Shown piece by piece: positions 25,336 through 35,191 of a stretch of 64,000 nucleotides of DNA. The DNA comes from Hyposmocoma kahamanoa. Its lineage: Eukaryota > Arthropoda > Insecta > Lepidoptera > Cosmopterigidae. Where the stretch lies: contig NW_020654748.1 of NCBI RefSeq assembly GCF_003589595.1, forward strand, positions 5,073,167 through 5,137,166. The letters are read 5' to 3'. The position numbers were made by a program, and so were the translations under genes. The number at the start of each line of letters is the position of its first letter. The first letter of the stretch is position 1. The notes beneath the pieces are model-generated. The model searched no databases, was not told the DNA's origin, and saw nothing but the letters and a program-made list of their open reading frames with translations.

Positions 25336-26024
25336 GACTCAACTCACACTGGCGCAGAGTCGAAGCGTAGCGATGTGTCACGTTTTTCGCCTATAGCATA
25401 TTCATCTCTATTCTCCTTTTATTATGGTGCAAATTTGCGTTATTCAACTATGAAATCGACGCTTGTGTAAAGTCGACAACTTCCTTTACTCGCGCAGTGA
25501 TGCGTCTGACGCCGTCCACACAAGACACATAGCACAGTGCCGAACTACGACGAGACGAGTGCGCGAAAATTGATGAAGACGAAAAATTAATTTAGTTAAT
25601 CCAAAAATATGGATATCTACATATATGTATATAACATAATAATCATAAAAATATCTTGAGCCCCGGCTTAAACCGTTACTACAAAATGTTTTGAATTCGC
25701 CAAGTATACGTCTTTTCTTCCATAGCCCGTGAATGCAAAATTTCCGTTTTCTTTTTCTCCCTTCAGCTTCTGATATAATTTCAGTTTCTTCCTCTTCAAC
25801 TATAGATATAAGAGCAATTATAATAAGGTCGATATCAACCATTGTATACTGTCGAACACGAGCGCCATTCACGAATGTTCAAAAGTCTCTGAACTGGACC
25901 AGCACTGTGATCCGAGCGTGCTAACGCGAGCGTCGCCGCGTGTCGTCACGCGTCGCCATACATTGTAGTTGAAAAGCAGCACGAGACGCGACGCTTCGCA
26001 CTCTGTGCCAGTGTGAGTTGAGCC
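25336..26024. mobile_element. Inverted-repeat element with TTA duplication (Harbinger-like, non-autonomous)
   Basis: The left end GACTCAACTCACACTGGC and the right end (reverse complement GGCTCAACTCACACTGGC) form a terminal inverted repeat of about 30 bp. The flanks are TTA at 25333-25335 and 26025-26027. A 3-bp TWA duplication is typical of PIF/Harbinger. The 689-bp interior has no transposase. A 128-codon minus frame (25486-25872) is unrecognised. Confidence 0.75.
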
Positions 26025-27074
26025 TTACTTTTTGAGACAGGTCGCTATTCCAGAAAACCATCGTTTTGTCCTCATCTTGTTGACGAGAGTATTAATGCTT
26101 ACTTTTATTGGCCTTTCTAATAGTCACATTTCCCTGACCTTTACAACACTTAACTCTAATCAGTACCTTCCACAGGTTTGAAAACTTGAAGGGAGTTAAC
26201 CCCGCAACATTTTCATAAATAATGTTTCATAATAAAGTTCTAACATTTAATTATTGAATGAATAAAATAAACTTTGTCCAACAGTCTAAATCACAACTCA
26301 ATTAATTTGTAACTCAATATCGGGCTTCGAAATTAAATTTCACACAAAGTTTTCGACTAGCTAAAGAGAAGAATTTGTAACTTCTTGTTATTAAGAATAA
26401 AAATGGTGCGTGCACTATTATTAAATATTTTTATGGCGAATATTAAATTTAAATTTAATAATATCCTAGTCTACAATAGCTTGTAGACCAGTGCCCATTT
26501 TTTCCTACCAAATCGAATCTATAAAATCAATGGATCTATTGGGAGAAATTTGTCAGCGTCATGACATACGTAAGATACAAAGTTGAATGTTCACACCATT
26601 GATGAATGGTGTGTTGACACTACCACAGATATTTAAAACTGTAACTTTTTGTAAAAATTGACCGTCGAGCCCTTGAAAAATACACATTCCCTAAACACAA
26701 TTAGTAGCTGTCACGTTAAACGTGAAGTAAAAACGAACATAAATTTGTATTCATGCTGTGTGAACGTACAAAATCCTAAATTCTATTCTGAATAAAATAT
26801 TAGCGTTTGAGTTTGCAAGTCAAAGCCAAACTGCTACCGAATTCAGTCTTGTACCGAATATCTCGAAGCAATGATGTTAAAATTGATAGCATATTCTATT
26901 AATGCACACGAAAAGATGTGCTAGAAATTCTTAAGAGTGAAACGTTAAATTTTAAGCTAATACAACATCCCCAATCCAAATGATGTGAAGGAAGTTATAC
27001 TTTCTATGTATTATAATACTGTATAGGTATAACAATCAAAAACAGTGTTGGTGCTAGTCATACATTTTCGTCAA

Positions 27075-27105
27075 CCATTTATTTATTTATTTATTTATTT
27101 AATCA
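27075..27105. repeat. (TTTA)n microsatellite
   Basis: Seven ATTT units. The following 'caatattgcgagtgggctca' resembles the antisense 3' end of a LINE. Similar (TTTA)n tracts lie at 545-575 and 4538-4558. Confidence 0.85.
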
Positions 27106-27485
27106 ATATTGCGAGTGGGCTCACAAAGCGTATCCAAAACACCCACAAGCTTAGGCAACATTACAAATTATTGATAAAGAATTGCGATACAATTAAAATA
27201 AAATAAAATAAAATTATAGATACAATTTAGCTTACAAATGTCAAAACCTTAACCTACTTAGTATCTAATTTCCTACACGTAAAAAGTCATTATTTAAAAA
27301 TACCATCCATCTACCGTCCCGGACAAAGTAGGTAATGCCGAAGCGTTTAAATAATTCAAGAGCAGAATTCTACTGCAGACATCTTACATAATGCATTCTC
27401 GCATCAAGTCAGAATGTACCACGGTTGGATGTATGTATGAGCGTGTATCCGGGTTTTACCTTGTTTAGATACCGTAAAAGTTAAA

Positions 27486-28015
27486 ACTAGAGCTTTCATC
27501 CCGTCTCGAAAATTTGGAAGTCTCCACAATTTTTCTGGCCTTTTAGATTCGAGACCGATGTTTTCAGTCTCGAGATTATCGAGATTTGTGACACTTAAAA
27601 AGCATTAAAAACGTTCTAAATCAACAATATTTTTTATTCTGGTAATACGGACATGGCAATAATGAAGAGTGGAGCTATCTGTGGCGAATAAAGAACGGTA
27701 GTAACAAAATTAGGTGTATCCTATTTGAAACTGTATTAAACGCCCTTTGTTTCTTACGTACAGAAAAGTAAAAATTTGTGTAAAGTGAAAAAGAAAAAAT
27801 ACTTTAATAAATCATTTCTCATTACATAATCTGAGTTACTAAAGAACTTTCAATGTTTTGACTGTCTAAATATATGGAAACTAGATATATCGGAATCTAT
27901 AGGTACTTTTGAAATAGTCTGGAAAGTCTCGTTTTTCCCAAGATTTTCGAGACTGCACCGAATCTCGATATTTCTTCCTGAGACGTGAAAATATAGCGAG
28001 ATTGAAAGCTCTAGT
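27486..28015. mobile_element. MITE with TAAA flanks
   Basis: ACTAGAGCTTTCA at the left is inverted as TGAAAGCTCTAGT at the right. TAAA is present on both sides (27482-27485 and 28016-28019). The 530-bp interior is rich in GAGAC/GTCTC and TCTCGA motifs and non-coding. Superfamily not assigned. Confidence 0.65.
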
Positions 28016-28198
28016 TAAAACCTTAGCCAGAAAGCCTTTTGATTTCAACGAGTAGCAGAAATGGTCTTCAAGTTACTACAATTCTGTCTTGTTTCAAAAA
28101 TTACTGAAACTGCAGCTAACTTAATTTGAGTAGATACAACTCATGATAAAGAATATACCACCATTCACGTGTGTAGTTACGTCACTTTTGCTCGTCAA

Positions 28199-28264
28199 TT
28201 AACAGCCTAAGGAAAATATATTTTTGTCTGACAAACAGCCTAAGGAAAATACATTTTTGTCTGA
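28199..28264. repeat. Two-copy tandem repeat of about 33 bp
   Basis: 'acagcctaaggaaaatatat' and 'acagcctaaggaaaatacat', each followed by 'ttttgtctgaca'. One substitution separates the copies. Confidence 0.9.
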
Positions 28265-28378
28265 CATGTCTTTGTGCTCACGCCAAGTCTGCGTGTTACT
28301 TAATAAAGCAGTAAAATTAACGAACTTTTGTGCAATTAAATGTTAATATCCCAGCCATATACCTTGCTTCTATATTTA

Positions 28379-28560
28379 TATGGCGAACGGCAATGGAGTG
28401 GAATTCCCTGCCTGCAGACTTGAACGGTTTAACTTGGGACTTTTCAAGGCGAGAGTGAATAGGTATTTTTTAGGTGTAAATGCTCCATTATCGACCTCAT
28501 CGTCACTTTCCTTTAGGTGAAATGGAGGTGAAATGTGTACAAATTTTTTAATTAAAAAAA
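28379..28560 (+). mobile_element. Jockey-type LINE 3' tail, copy 1
   Basis: Translations in two frames give AMEWNSLPADL and then FNLGLFKARVNRYFLG. This is the AWNSLPxxxF...YNLxxFKxRVNRYL tail of many insect LINEs, with a frameshift between the halves. Similar tails occur at 33833 and 58160. Confidence 0.65.
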
Positions 28561-29564
28561 TCATAAAACTCTCGCATATCATTTTACTCTTACTTATTCT
28601 TCCACCAACGGTTGCCGTTACATTCCAGGAACATTTTTAAAATTTTCACATAAGTATTTAACAAAACGCTATGTTTTTGGTTTTCAATCGAAAACACAGA
28701 TCGTAAATATACAATACAACTATACATTATATATTAATAACTATATATTATCGTTAAAATTATATTAAAACAACCCACATCGACTATTTCCAATGTTCTT
28801 TTAATAAAATCCAGACCTCTTAAATATAACAAAAATTTCGTATTTTTTTAAAAACGTTTTAGGATTTTCTCTAAAAATATCCGGTTGTTTTATTGTATTA
28901 TTATGCTAATGTATATTCTGACATTTATCAAGTTATAGTAAATATTTTGGTATAATATTTCTCTTCCAACTGTTCCAGTTCACAATAGCTGTTTTTGTCA
29001 ATTTAATTTTGTTATATAATTTTTTGCCTTTTCAATTTCGAAAACCCTTATTCCTGACATGTTATTTGTAACACTCAACATCTATATTAATAAGACTATC
29101 GTAAATTCAGACTCGAGATCAAAATCTTGCTTAAGTCTTGTTTAATAATATTTTTTGATTGCGTATCAGTTACGCAATATTTCTAAGATACTTAAAAGCT
29201 AAGTTATTAAAATCCTAGACAATGAAATGTAGGGTAATAAGGCTCCATATATGAGAAGATTCGTCCTCACAATCCGTCGTTTTAGACTGAACCATCGTTT
29301 CGAGCTCTTTACAGCTCTTTAAGTGGTTTATTGACATTCAGCGCCGAAATAGTTGCTAATTTGGGCCAGGTTACGATCACAGAACAATAAGTACAGTACA
29401 AGTGGTTAGTTAGTGTCCGACGCGTGCCAATTATAGGTCTCGAAAGACCTACTTGAGCTCAGTCCGCCAATTCCGCCTTCGTATGGTATGGTTGTGTCAT
29501 TCTTTCGCGCAAATTCTCTAAAATCGTAGAGAAAAGCCTTAATGTGCTGTTTTAGAGTGCAAAA

Positions 29565-30262
29565 ATGATAGCTGCACCAAAAATATTGCCCTTAGTAATA
29601 TTTCAAATCATCGGTAAGTCTTATTTTAATACATTTTCAGATTTCTGATTATATCTATTCATTCATATGTTAATTGTTCGTTGTAGTCCAGTTACTGGCT
29701 GCAAGATGGCAGCATGAAGAATAAAATTTCAATACAAAATCAAAACATCGTAACTTGCAATATAGGTATTGAACTTTTAACGATATAGCTACTGTGTAAA
29801 GTTTGAATTATATTAACAATCCAGATTTTTCCAGAGAGAATTTGTTACATCTTTTTAAATTAGAAACTATGGGCAATCATTATCAAGATTTCATATTGTT
29901 TATCATTTTGTTTGTGTGCGTTTTGGCGACATTGGTTTCGATAATAATCGAGATTGGCACTTCCGTTGTTTTTTTTTTCTTGCATGGTTACAATCGTTCT
30001 TAATTTTATAAGTTAGCATAAATATTATTAAATAATACCACGTCGGCGAAGTAAAGAAAACATTTATTGGAACGCCAAAATTTTACTTATTAGTAGAGAC
30101 ATGCTAAGAAGTAAGACTTAAATGGATTCTAAAACAAAACTCAGACGAAATTAAAAGCAGGTGAATTTCTCATAATAAATTTATTTTGTTTTTCCAGCGA
30201 TGACATGTAAAATCTCATCTTTAAGAGAAGATTTCCATTCGCGTGTAGAGTTCTGTATATAA
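29565..30262 (+). CDS. Tentative two-exon gene for a 37-residue secreted peptide, nested in the kinase intron
   Basis: An ATG in good context (aaaaATG) opens MIAAPKILPLVIFQII, a typical short signal peptide. It is interrupted after one base of the next codon by a consensus donor, GTAAGT, at 29614. A pyrimidine-rich acceptor 'tgtttttccag' ends at 30197, and the split codon gives Ala. The reading then continues MTCKISSLREDFHSRV to FCI and a TAA at 30260-30262. The mature part would be about 20 residues with two Cys. Exons are 29565-29613 and 30198-30262. The first exon could equally join another acceptor. I recognise no family, and chance is a real possibility given the length. Confidence 0.28.
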
Positions 30263-30546
30263 GTTTATAGCTCTGTGCAATCAGGTATGCGGTCTCTGCG
30301 AGCTGAATGGATCCCGCTCCAGTTTCAAAAATAGAGCCAGTTTAAGCCTCTGTCTACTGATTCATCCAGCTGTATTTAAATATTTTATAACATGCTATAC
30401 AAAGTTGCTAGAATTATATATGAGTTTGAACCGTTAATTGGAGCTATGCTACAAACATACTTGTTTAAAAGAAATCAACTGAAATACAGAAAAATCTAAA
30501 GGCAGGAATAAAGTGTTTACTTGAAACTTCATATAATTTTCTTGAG

Positions 30547-30801
30547 GTGAAGCGAAACAACAACTTGGTCGTCTCTGTTTGTCAGGTCTTACGCGGCGAG
30601 TTGAATGAGTTGGATTGTCCTGCACTTCTGAGGCAACTTGTAAGGTTATTTGTCCCAGACGTCCCTAAAATAATTCTCAGAGTGCGACGTCGTGAACCAT
30701 TCGCAGTGCTTTCGGCGCGTACAGTATCGCATAGGAACATCACTGCCGCTCCGTGGCCTCATAATGCCCAACGAACTCTTGGCATCGCCACCGAAGTGTA
30801 A
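30547..30801 (+). pseudogene. Possible retroelement C-terminal fragment
   Basis: An 84-codon open frame without an obvious host family. It contains LRGELNELDCPALLRQLVRL and then RRREPFAVLSARTVSHRN. I associate such segments with C-terminal tails of uncharacterised lepidopteran retroelement ORFs, but this is memory of a pattern and not a search. It is less AT-rich than its flanks and is followed by an AT-rich 3' region ending near 'aataaactaaaaaaaatata'. Confidence 0.3.
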
Positions 30802-31207
30802 TCTGCTTGTGTGGCGATTGGTGGCATTTGCGTTCTAAATGCTTGAGATTCTGTGATATGATGGATGCTAGAGAATCGAGTATATTATTGTAAATCGTAT
30901 ATATATTTTTTATCGTATTGTCATATGATTGTCATTGTTTTCGTAATTAGTGTCGTTTTTACGATGTTTTAGTTCTTAACTGTAATACCGTGTAAATAAA
31001 TTTACAAAATAATAAACTAAAAAAAATATAGAAATGGACGTGTAAATAAAACTGCCACGTCTCGGAGTTGGCTTGATATAGAGTGTTTAATCAAGGCGTG
31101 AAGTATGTGCTACCTTTAAGCACATAGTTCACGCCTTTACCCCGTCAGGGTAGGCAGAAACAACAGCCTTCCATTTGTTACGATCCTAACATTTTTTAGT
31201 AGCAGAA

Positions 31208-31503
31208 AAGCTCCTTGTGAAAGAGTTCGTCTCGGAAACTATTGCCGCCTTACCTATTTTTGCTACAATAGCAGTAATATGGGCATTACTGCGTTCCGGT
31301 TTAGAAGGGTGAGGATGCTACTGAAATTACAGGCACATGTGACTTGTGAACTTATGTCTCCGGGTGACGGTCGCAGTTGAAGTGCCCTTAAGATCTTTGC
31401 GATTTAAAGCTCTGAGTGGCACTGCAACTGTTATGGATAGGCGTGTCGCTTAACATCAGGCGCACGACTTGTTCGTCCCGTCACTTGGTATTATAAAAAA
31501 AAC
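31208..31503 (+). repeat. Dispersed family A copy (reference copy)
   Basis: About 295 bp, from 'gctccttgtgaaagagttcg' through 'gaaattacaggcacatg' and 'gcactgcaactgttatggat' to 'cacttggtattataaaaaaa'. At least 15 full or partial copies lie in the window in both orientations. The unit keeps the same ends and finishes in a variable A-rich tract, so it behaves like a non-LTR retroposon (a SINE, or the tail of a LINE). I see no A/B box and no coding frame, and I do not know its accepted name. Confidence 0.75.
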
Positions 31504-31554
31504 ACATTTATTGCCTTAATAACACACGTCGGTGCTTTTAAACATGCTCATCGG

Positions 31555-31790
31555 AAAGGGTACTCCTGGCCTTTCTTTAGGAAGTCCTCAATTTGGTCGT
31601 GGTAATTGTCGGACTTTACCAACTTGTCGTCTCGCTCTCGCCTTGCAATTTGTTTGGTAAATCTTCTTTCATTCATTCTTTCTATATGTCCGAATCATCT
31701 AAGCATCCTTTTCTCGGTCTTAGTTTATTTATAGGACACATTATGACAATAGACAATGACAACAGATATTTATAGTTAGTCTACATATTA
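31555..31790 (-). mobile_element. RTE-type LINE tail fragment
   Basis: Minus-strand translation contains RMLR, a stop where Trp is usual, then FGHIERMNE. This matches the RLRWFGHVERM motif of RTE-like RT tails. Confidence 0.55.
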
Positions 31791-32288
31791 CAGCGGTTAC
31801 ACACGGTTACGTTTAGCAACGCGTCTGCAGCAATTCAGTCGCGATGCAGTTGTCCCGTCTACCGTCTACCTTTAATTTATTTATTTTCGCTCAAAACAAA
31901 ACATTGTGCATAACCCTTAATATCTTGACTTGATAAATTTGCCTTCTACCGACAAATGGTCCGAATATGAATGTTCGATATAAATTTTATTTACTTTAAA
32001 GATAAATAACGAAACAAAACGAAAATTATTTCGAAAATTTCATGTTTGATATCCAACAATATACATTTAATACTTCTTATAACAACGTTTTCTAAACACT
32101 AAAAGCGAATTAAGCAACGTATATTATTTGCGGCTCTAACAAGTCCATGAATTAATAATATTTTCGCTTAATTAACAAATTGCTTTCACGGCATAAATAT
32201 ACCTTATTGCTTTTATGATAAATGAATTGACTATCATAATTTATAAAACATTTTTGTATTGTACATGAGCACCATATTGTTTACCTAA

Positions 32289-33061
32289 AGGCCCATTTAG
32301 ATGGAGAGAGTTTCTCGCACGCTTCGTGACGAAAACTCGTAGGCGATTATCGTAAGCAATAATCGCCATAAGATTATCGCATAATAATGTTTACATTCAG
32401 GTAAGAACTAAAATCTCTCGCCTACGATTATGTCATACGAGATTCGCAAGCAACTTAATCGCCTCCTCGACTGTTTACACAGTGAAATATGTAGTAAGGA
32501 GATTCTTGCTTACGAGTTTTCGACTTGTCTAAACACGATCTCGTATGACATTTCTTCAAGTTCATACGATTATCGTACAAATCGGTTCGAATCGTTTTGA
32601 GTGCGAGAATCGCCATTCGAGTTCAGTGATTACTGCGGTATTGACTATGGACATATCGAAATGACGCAAGAATCATTCAAATTTGGAACTGCTTATAATA
32701 TTAAGTTCATTGCATTGTAGAGAAATACCTATACATTTTTTATTTTTTTCAAATTTTATAACATTTCTTAATCCAAATTTTTTTTTCGTTCTCGTTTCAT
32801 TAATTCTTGTCTTAGAAAAGCAGTGACAATCAAACACCCTCGCGCACTGCACTCGTGGTAGAAACGGCTGGCACAGAAACTCGAAATACGATTTTTGCTT
32901 TCGAGTTCTGTGTACACGGAGACGTTCAATATTGAAAGGCGAGGCGATTATCGCTCACGTGGACGGTCGATAATCGCAAATGTTTAGATGTGGAAAGTTT
33001 TTTATATTCTTTCGATAATCGTATCTTCGAGACAAGAAACTCTCTCCATCTAAATGGGCCT
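32289..33061. mobile_element. Inverted-repeat element with TAA duplication (Harbinger-like)
   Basis: The ends AGGCCCATTTAGATGGAGAG and, reverse-complemented at the right, the same 20 bases give a terminal repeat of about 28 bp. TAA flanks both sides (32286-32288 and 33062-33064). The 773-bp interior repeats GCGATTATCG-type motifs and GTTTTCG/CGAGTTTT in both orientations and encodes nothing. Confidence 0.8.
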
Positions 33062-33064
33062 TAA

Positions 33065-33424
33065 CAGTAGGGCTAGCACGATAAGGCGCAACTAGCGCGA
33101 GAGCGACTGTACCATAGATATACTATATCTATGGACTGTACGGTGCAATATTGTGTTTATGTAGCATTTTACGCATTCATGCGACATTTAGTTATATTTT
33201 ATGTTTAGTACACAATCAGCCATCGCGCAGTGTACTCATTTCAGACCTATCAAATGTATCATTATTAGATGTAATCAGAACTGATAAACATTCTTAACAA
33301 TTATTATACTATCATTTGTAAATGTATGTAACACCGTACAGCGACATAAAGCGTGAGATACAGATTCTCGCATAGAGATCTCGCGCTCTCGCGCAAGTCG
33401 CACCTTATCGTGCTAACCCTACTG
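33065..33424. mobile_element. Inverted-repeat element adjoining the previous one
   Basis: The left end CAGTAGGGCTAGCACGATAA and right end (reverse complement CAGTAGGGTTAGCACGATAA) give a terminal repeat of about 45 bp, continuing into GCGAGAGCG. The 360-bp interior has a small palindrome at 33111-33135 (ccatagatata/tatatctatgg). It begins directly after the TAA duplication of its neighbour. I see no clear target duplication of its own. Confidence 0.72.
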
Positions 33425-33803
33425 GTATATTTGTGTAGAAATAAACAGATTACAAACATTTTAATTGCACGGGAAACAAATAAAATGGCTAATAGGATCA
33501 TATAAACACAAACTCAAAGAACACTTCTTGTCGCAAAATTAATAATAACATAATATGTTTAGATTATAATATATAAATATGGATCTTAGTATATTAAGTT
33601 TACGTTGTAAAGTTGCCTGCTTTTCGATATTGTACAGAATATATCCCGAAAAGTATGCGATGGAATTGCACGGCTTAATGTCGGTTTTCACTTTCCATCA
33701 TCAGGGGACAGAAGTAGGCTGGAGTTCCATCACTGAGTTGTAAATATTCCAAGGATTCGCAAGAACGTTAGACTTCCACATTTTTTTGGAGACCAGATAG
33801 TTA

Positions 33804-33833
33804 GACAGATAGATAGAGAGATAGATAGATAGA
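33804..33833. repeat. (GATA)n microsatellite
   Basis: Interrupted agatagatagagagatagatagatag, directly followed by a LINE tail. Confidence 0.9.
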
Positions 33834-33935
33834 CCATAAGTGTGTAATAGGTATTTTTTTAGGTGTATGCTCCATCGTCGACCTCACTGTCACGTTCCAT
33901 CAGGTTACATGGAGGTCAAATGCACTTTTTTATTA
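33833..33935 (+). mobile_element. Jockey-type LINE 3' tail, copy 2
   Basis: 'aataggtatttttttaggtg', 'tgctccatcgtcgacctcac' and 'acatggaggtcaaatgc' parallel the end of the copy at 28379. It directly follows a GATA-rich microsatellite. Confidence 0.5.
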
Positions 33936-34469
33936 TTAAAAAATATAGATGTTTAATCATATTCATAATGTAATGTACATAATTATCAGTGTATATATAT
34001 ACCTATATCATTTACATTTATGTATATTCACTACCATTCTCATTATATAAAAGGTTTTTCAACAAGAACTTTGTTTTGTAAATCAAAATAAAACAATAAA
34101 TTTAGATGACAATAATTGAGAAAAATCTGAGTTGGATTCATATACAACCCATCACGCCGATCTTCCAATTGAATAGGCAGTGCCTTTAAACTTGCGGGTT
34201 GCTACAATCCTGACAAAACTTTTCCGTGTTCTCCATTCGCATCTGGCTTTTCACACACTTATCTGTTCCGGATACTTTTGTGTGTACTTTCCTCAATCTG
34301 GAATTTAGAAATCGGTCCTTAAGGGCTTAAGTAATTTAGTTATCAATACTGAGTGACGTCGCCAATTTAATTTCTTTTAAAGACCTCTGTGGAATCTTTT
34401 CAAAAATCTTGCTGACCTTAGGTGCCTTAGAATCCCTTAGGCTTCTTCTTCTTACCGTATCGATATATC

Positions 34470-34508
34470 GACAAGCATTGTAACGTATGCCACGTTACAA
34501 TGCTTGTC
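34470..34508. repeat. Perfect 17-bp hairpin upstream of kinase exon 2
   Basis: 'gacaagcattgtaacgt', loop 'atgcc', 'acgttacaatgcttgtc'. It is in the intron, about 130 bp before the acceptor at 34640. Confidence 0.88.
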
Positions 34509-34640
34509 ATCGTGAAAGGATTTGCCAGTACAGGAAAATAATGGTACGTCGTAAGGGGATGTTGCTTACGTGCACCCCAATGGCTTACACTGTATGGCAA
34601 AAACGAGAACACTATTTATGCCATGTTCCTTTTATTCCAG

Positions 34641-34805
34641 AGCCGTCAAGAATACCGTCAAGCGTTCCTCAACTACTGCATCGCCCCGAACCCGGCTGCG
34701 TTGGCTACTTACTATGACTCGCATAACAACTATGTGCAGCAGCTGACGGCCACCAACGCCATGCTTGATCAATATCATAAACACACACTGCCTACTATAT
34801 TACAG
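34641..34805 (+). CDS. FES/FER-like tyrosine kinase, F-BAR exon 2 of window
   Basis: Exactly 55 codons, phase 0 at both ends, acceptor 'tttattccag' and donor GTGAGT. The product begins SRQEYRQAF and continues with YYDSHNNYVQQLTATNAML then QYHKHTLPTILQ. In FER the equivalent stretch has a Leu-Lys-x-x-Tyr-Arg-Gln segment and later an HNxYVxxL helix followed by a Tyr and a Leu-Pro before the last long F-BAR helix. This is the strongest match to the FES/FER family in the window. The frame continues without adjustment from 23538 and into 43976. A perfect 17-bp hairpin lies about 130 bp upstream of the acceptor. Confidence 0.7.
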
Positions 34806-35183
34806 GTGAGTGATTGATCTAAAAATGAATGATAGATGGAATGGGCATAATGAAATCTATGCCAATTGCGTAATGTACAAACTAGATACGATACGGCAGC
34901 CATGGGCATTTCCGAGATTGCTCGAGACTCCTCAAACAGACGCGCCGCCTGTTTTTTGTCTCGTATCTAAGAAGTTTGTATATTACACAGTTGACATAGA
35001 GTCAGAGTTATGCCATAGTTAAAAAATTCGTTTCCAATAGGTTCTGCGACAATATAAATTAAGCTTTAAGGTGACTTCCCACGACCTGGATGTCAAACGC
35101 GCCGATTTGTACGGGCGAGGTCGCAAAACGAACGAGTCAGGACGGCCTCGGGCCAATCCACGTGGCAGCGCGTATTCGAGTTT

Positions 35184-35191
35184 GTATAGAC
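35184..35191. repeat. Left target-site duplication of the hAT element
   Basis: gtatagac, identical to 38337-38344 immediately after the right end of the element. Confidence 0.92.

Larger units (their letters stand above)
26028..29564 (+). other. Kinase intron 1, continued
   Basis: Outside the listed MITE, tandem repeat and LINE tail this is AT-rich and featureless. Confidence 0.5.

Noticed and set aside
25486..25872. 128-codon minus frame
   Set aside because: Lies wholly inside the Harbinger-like non-autonomous element and has no recognisable domain.
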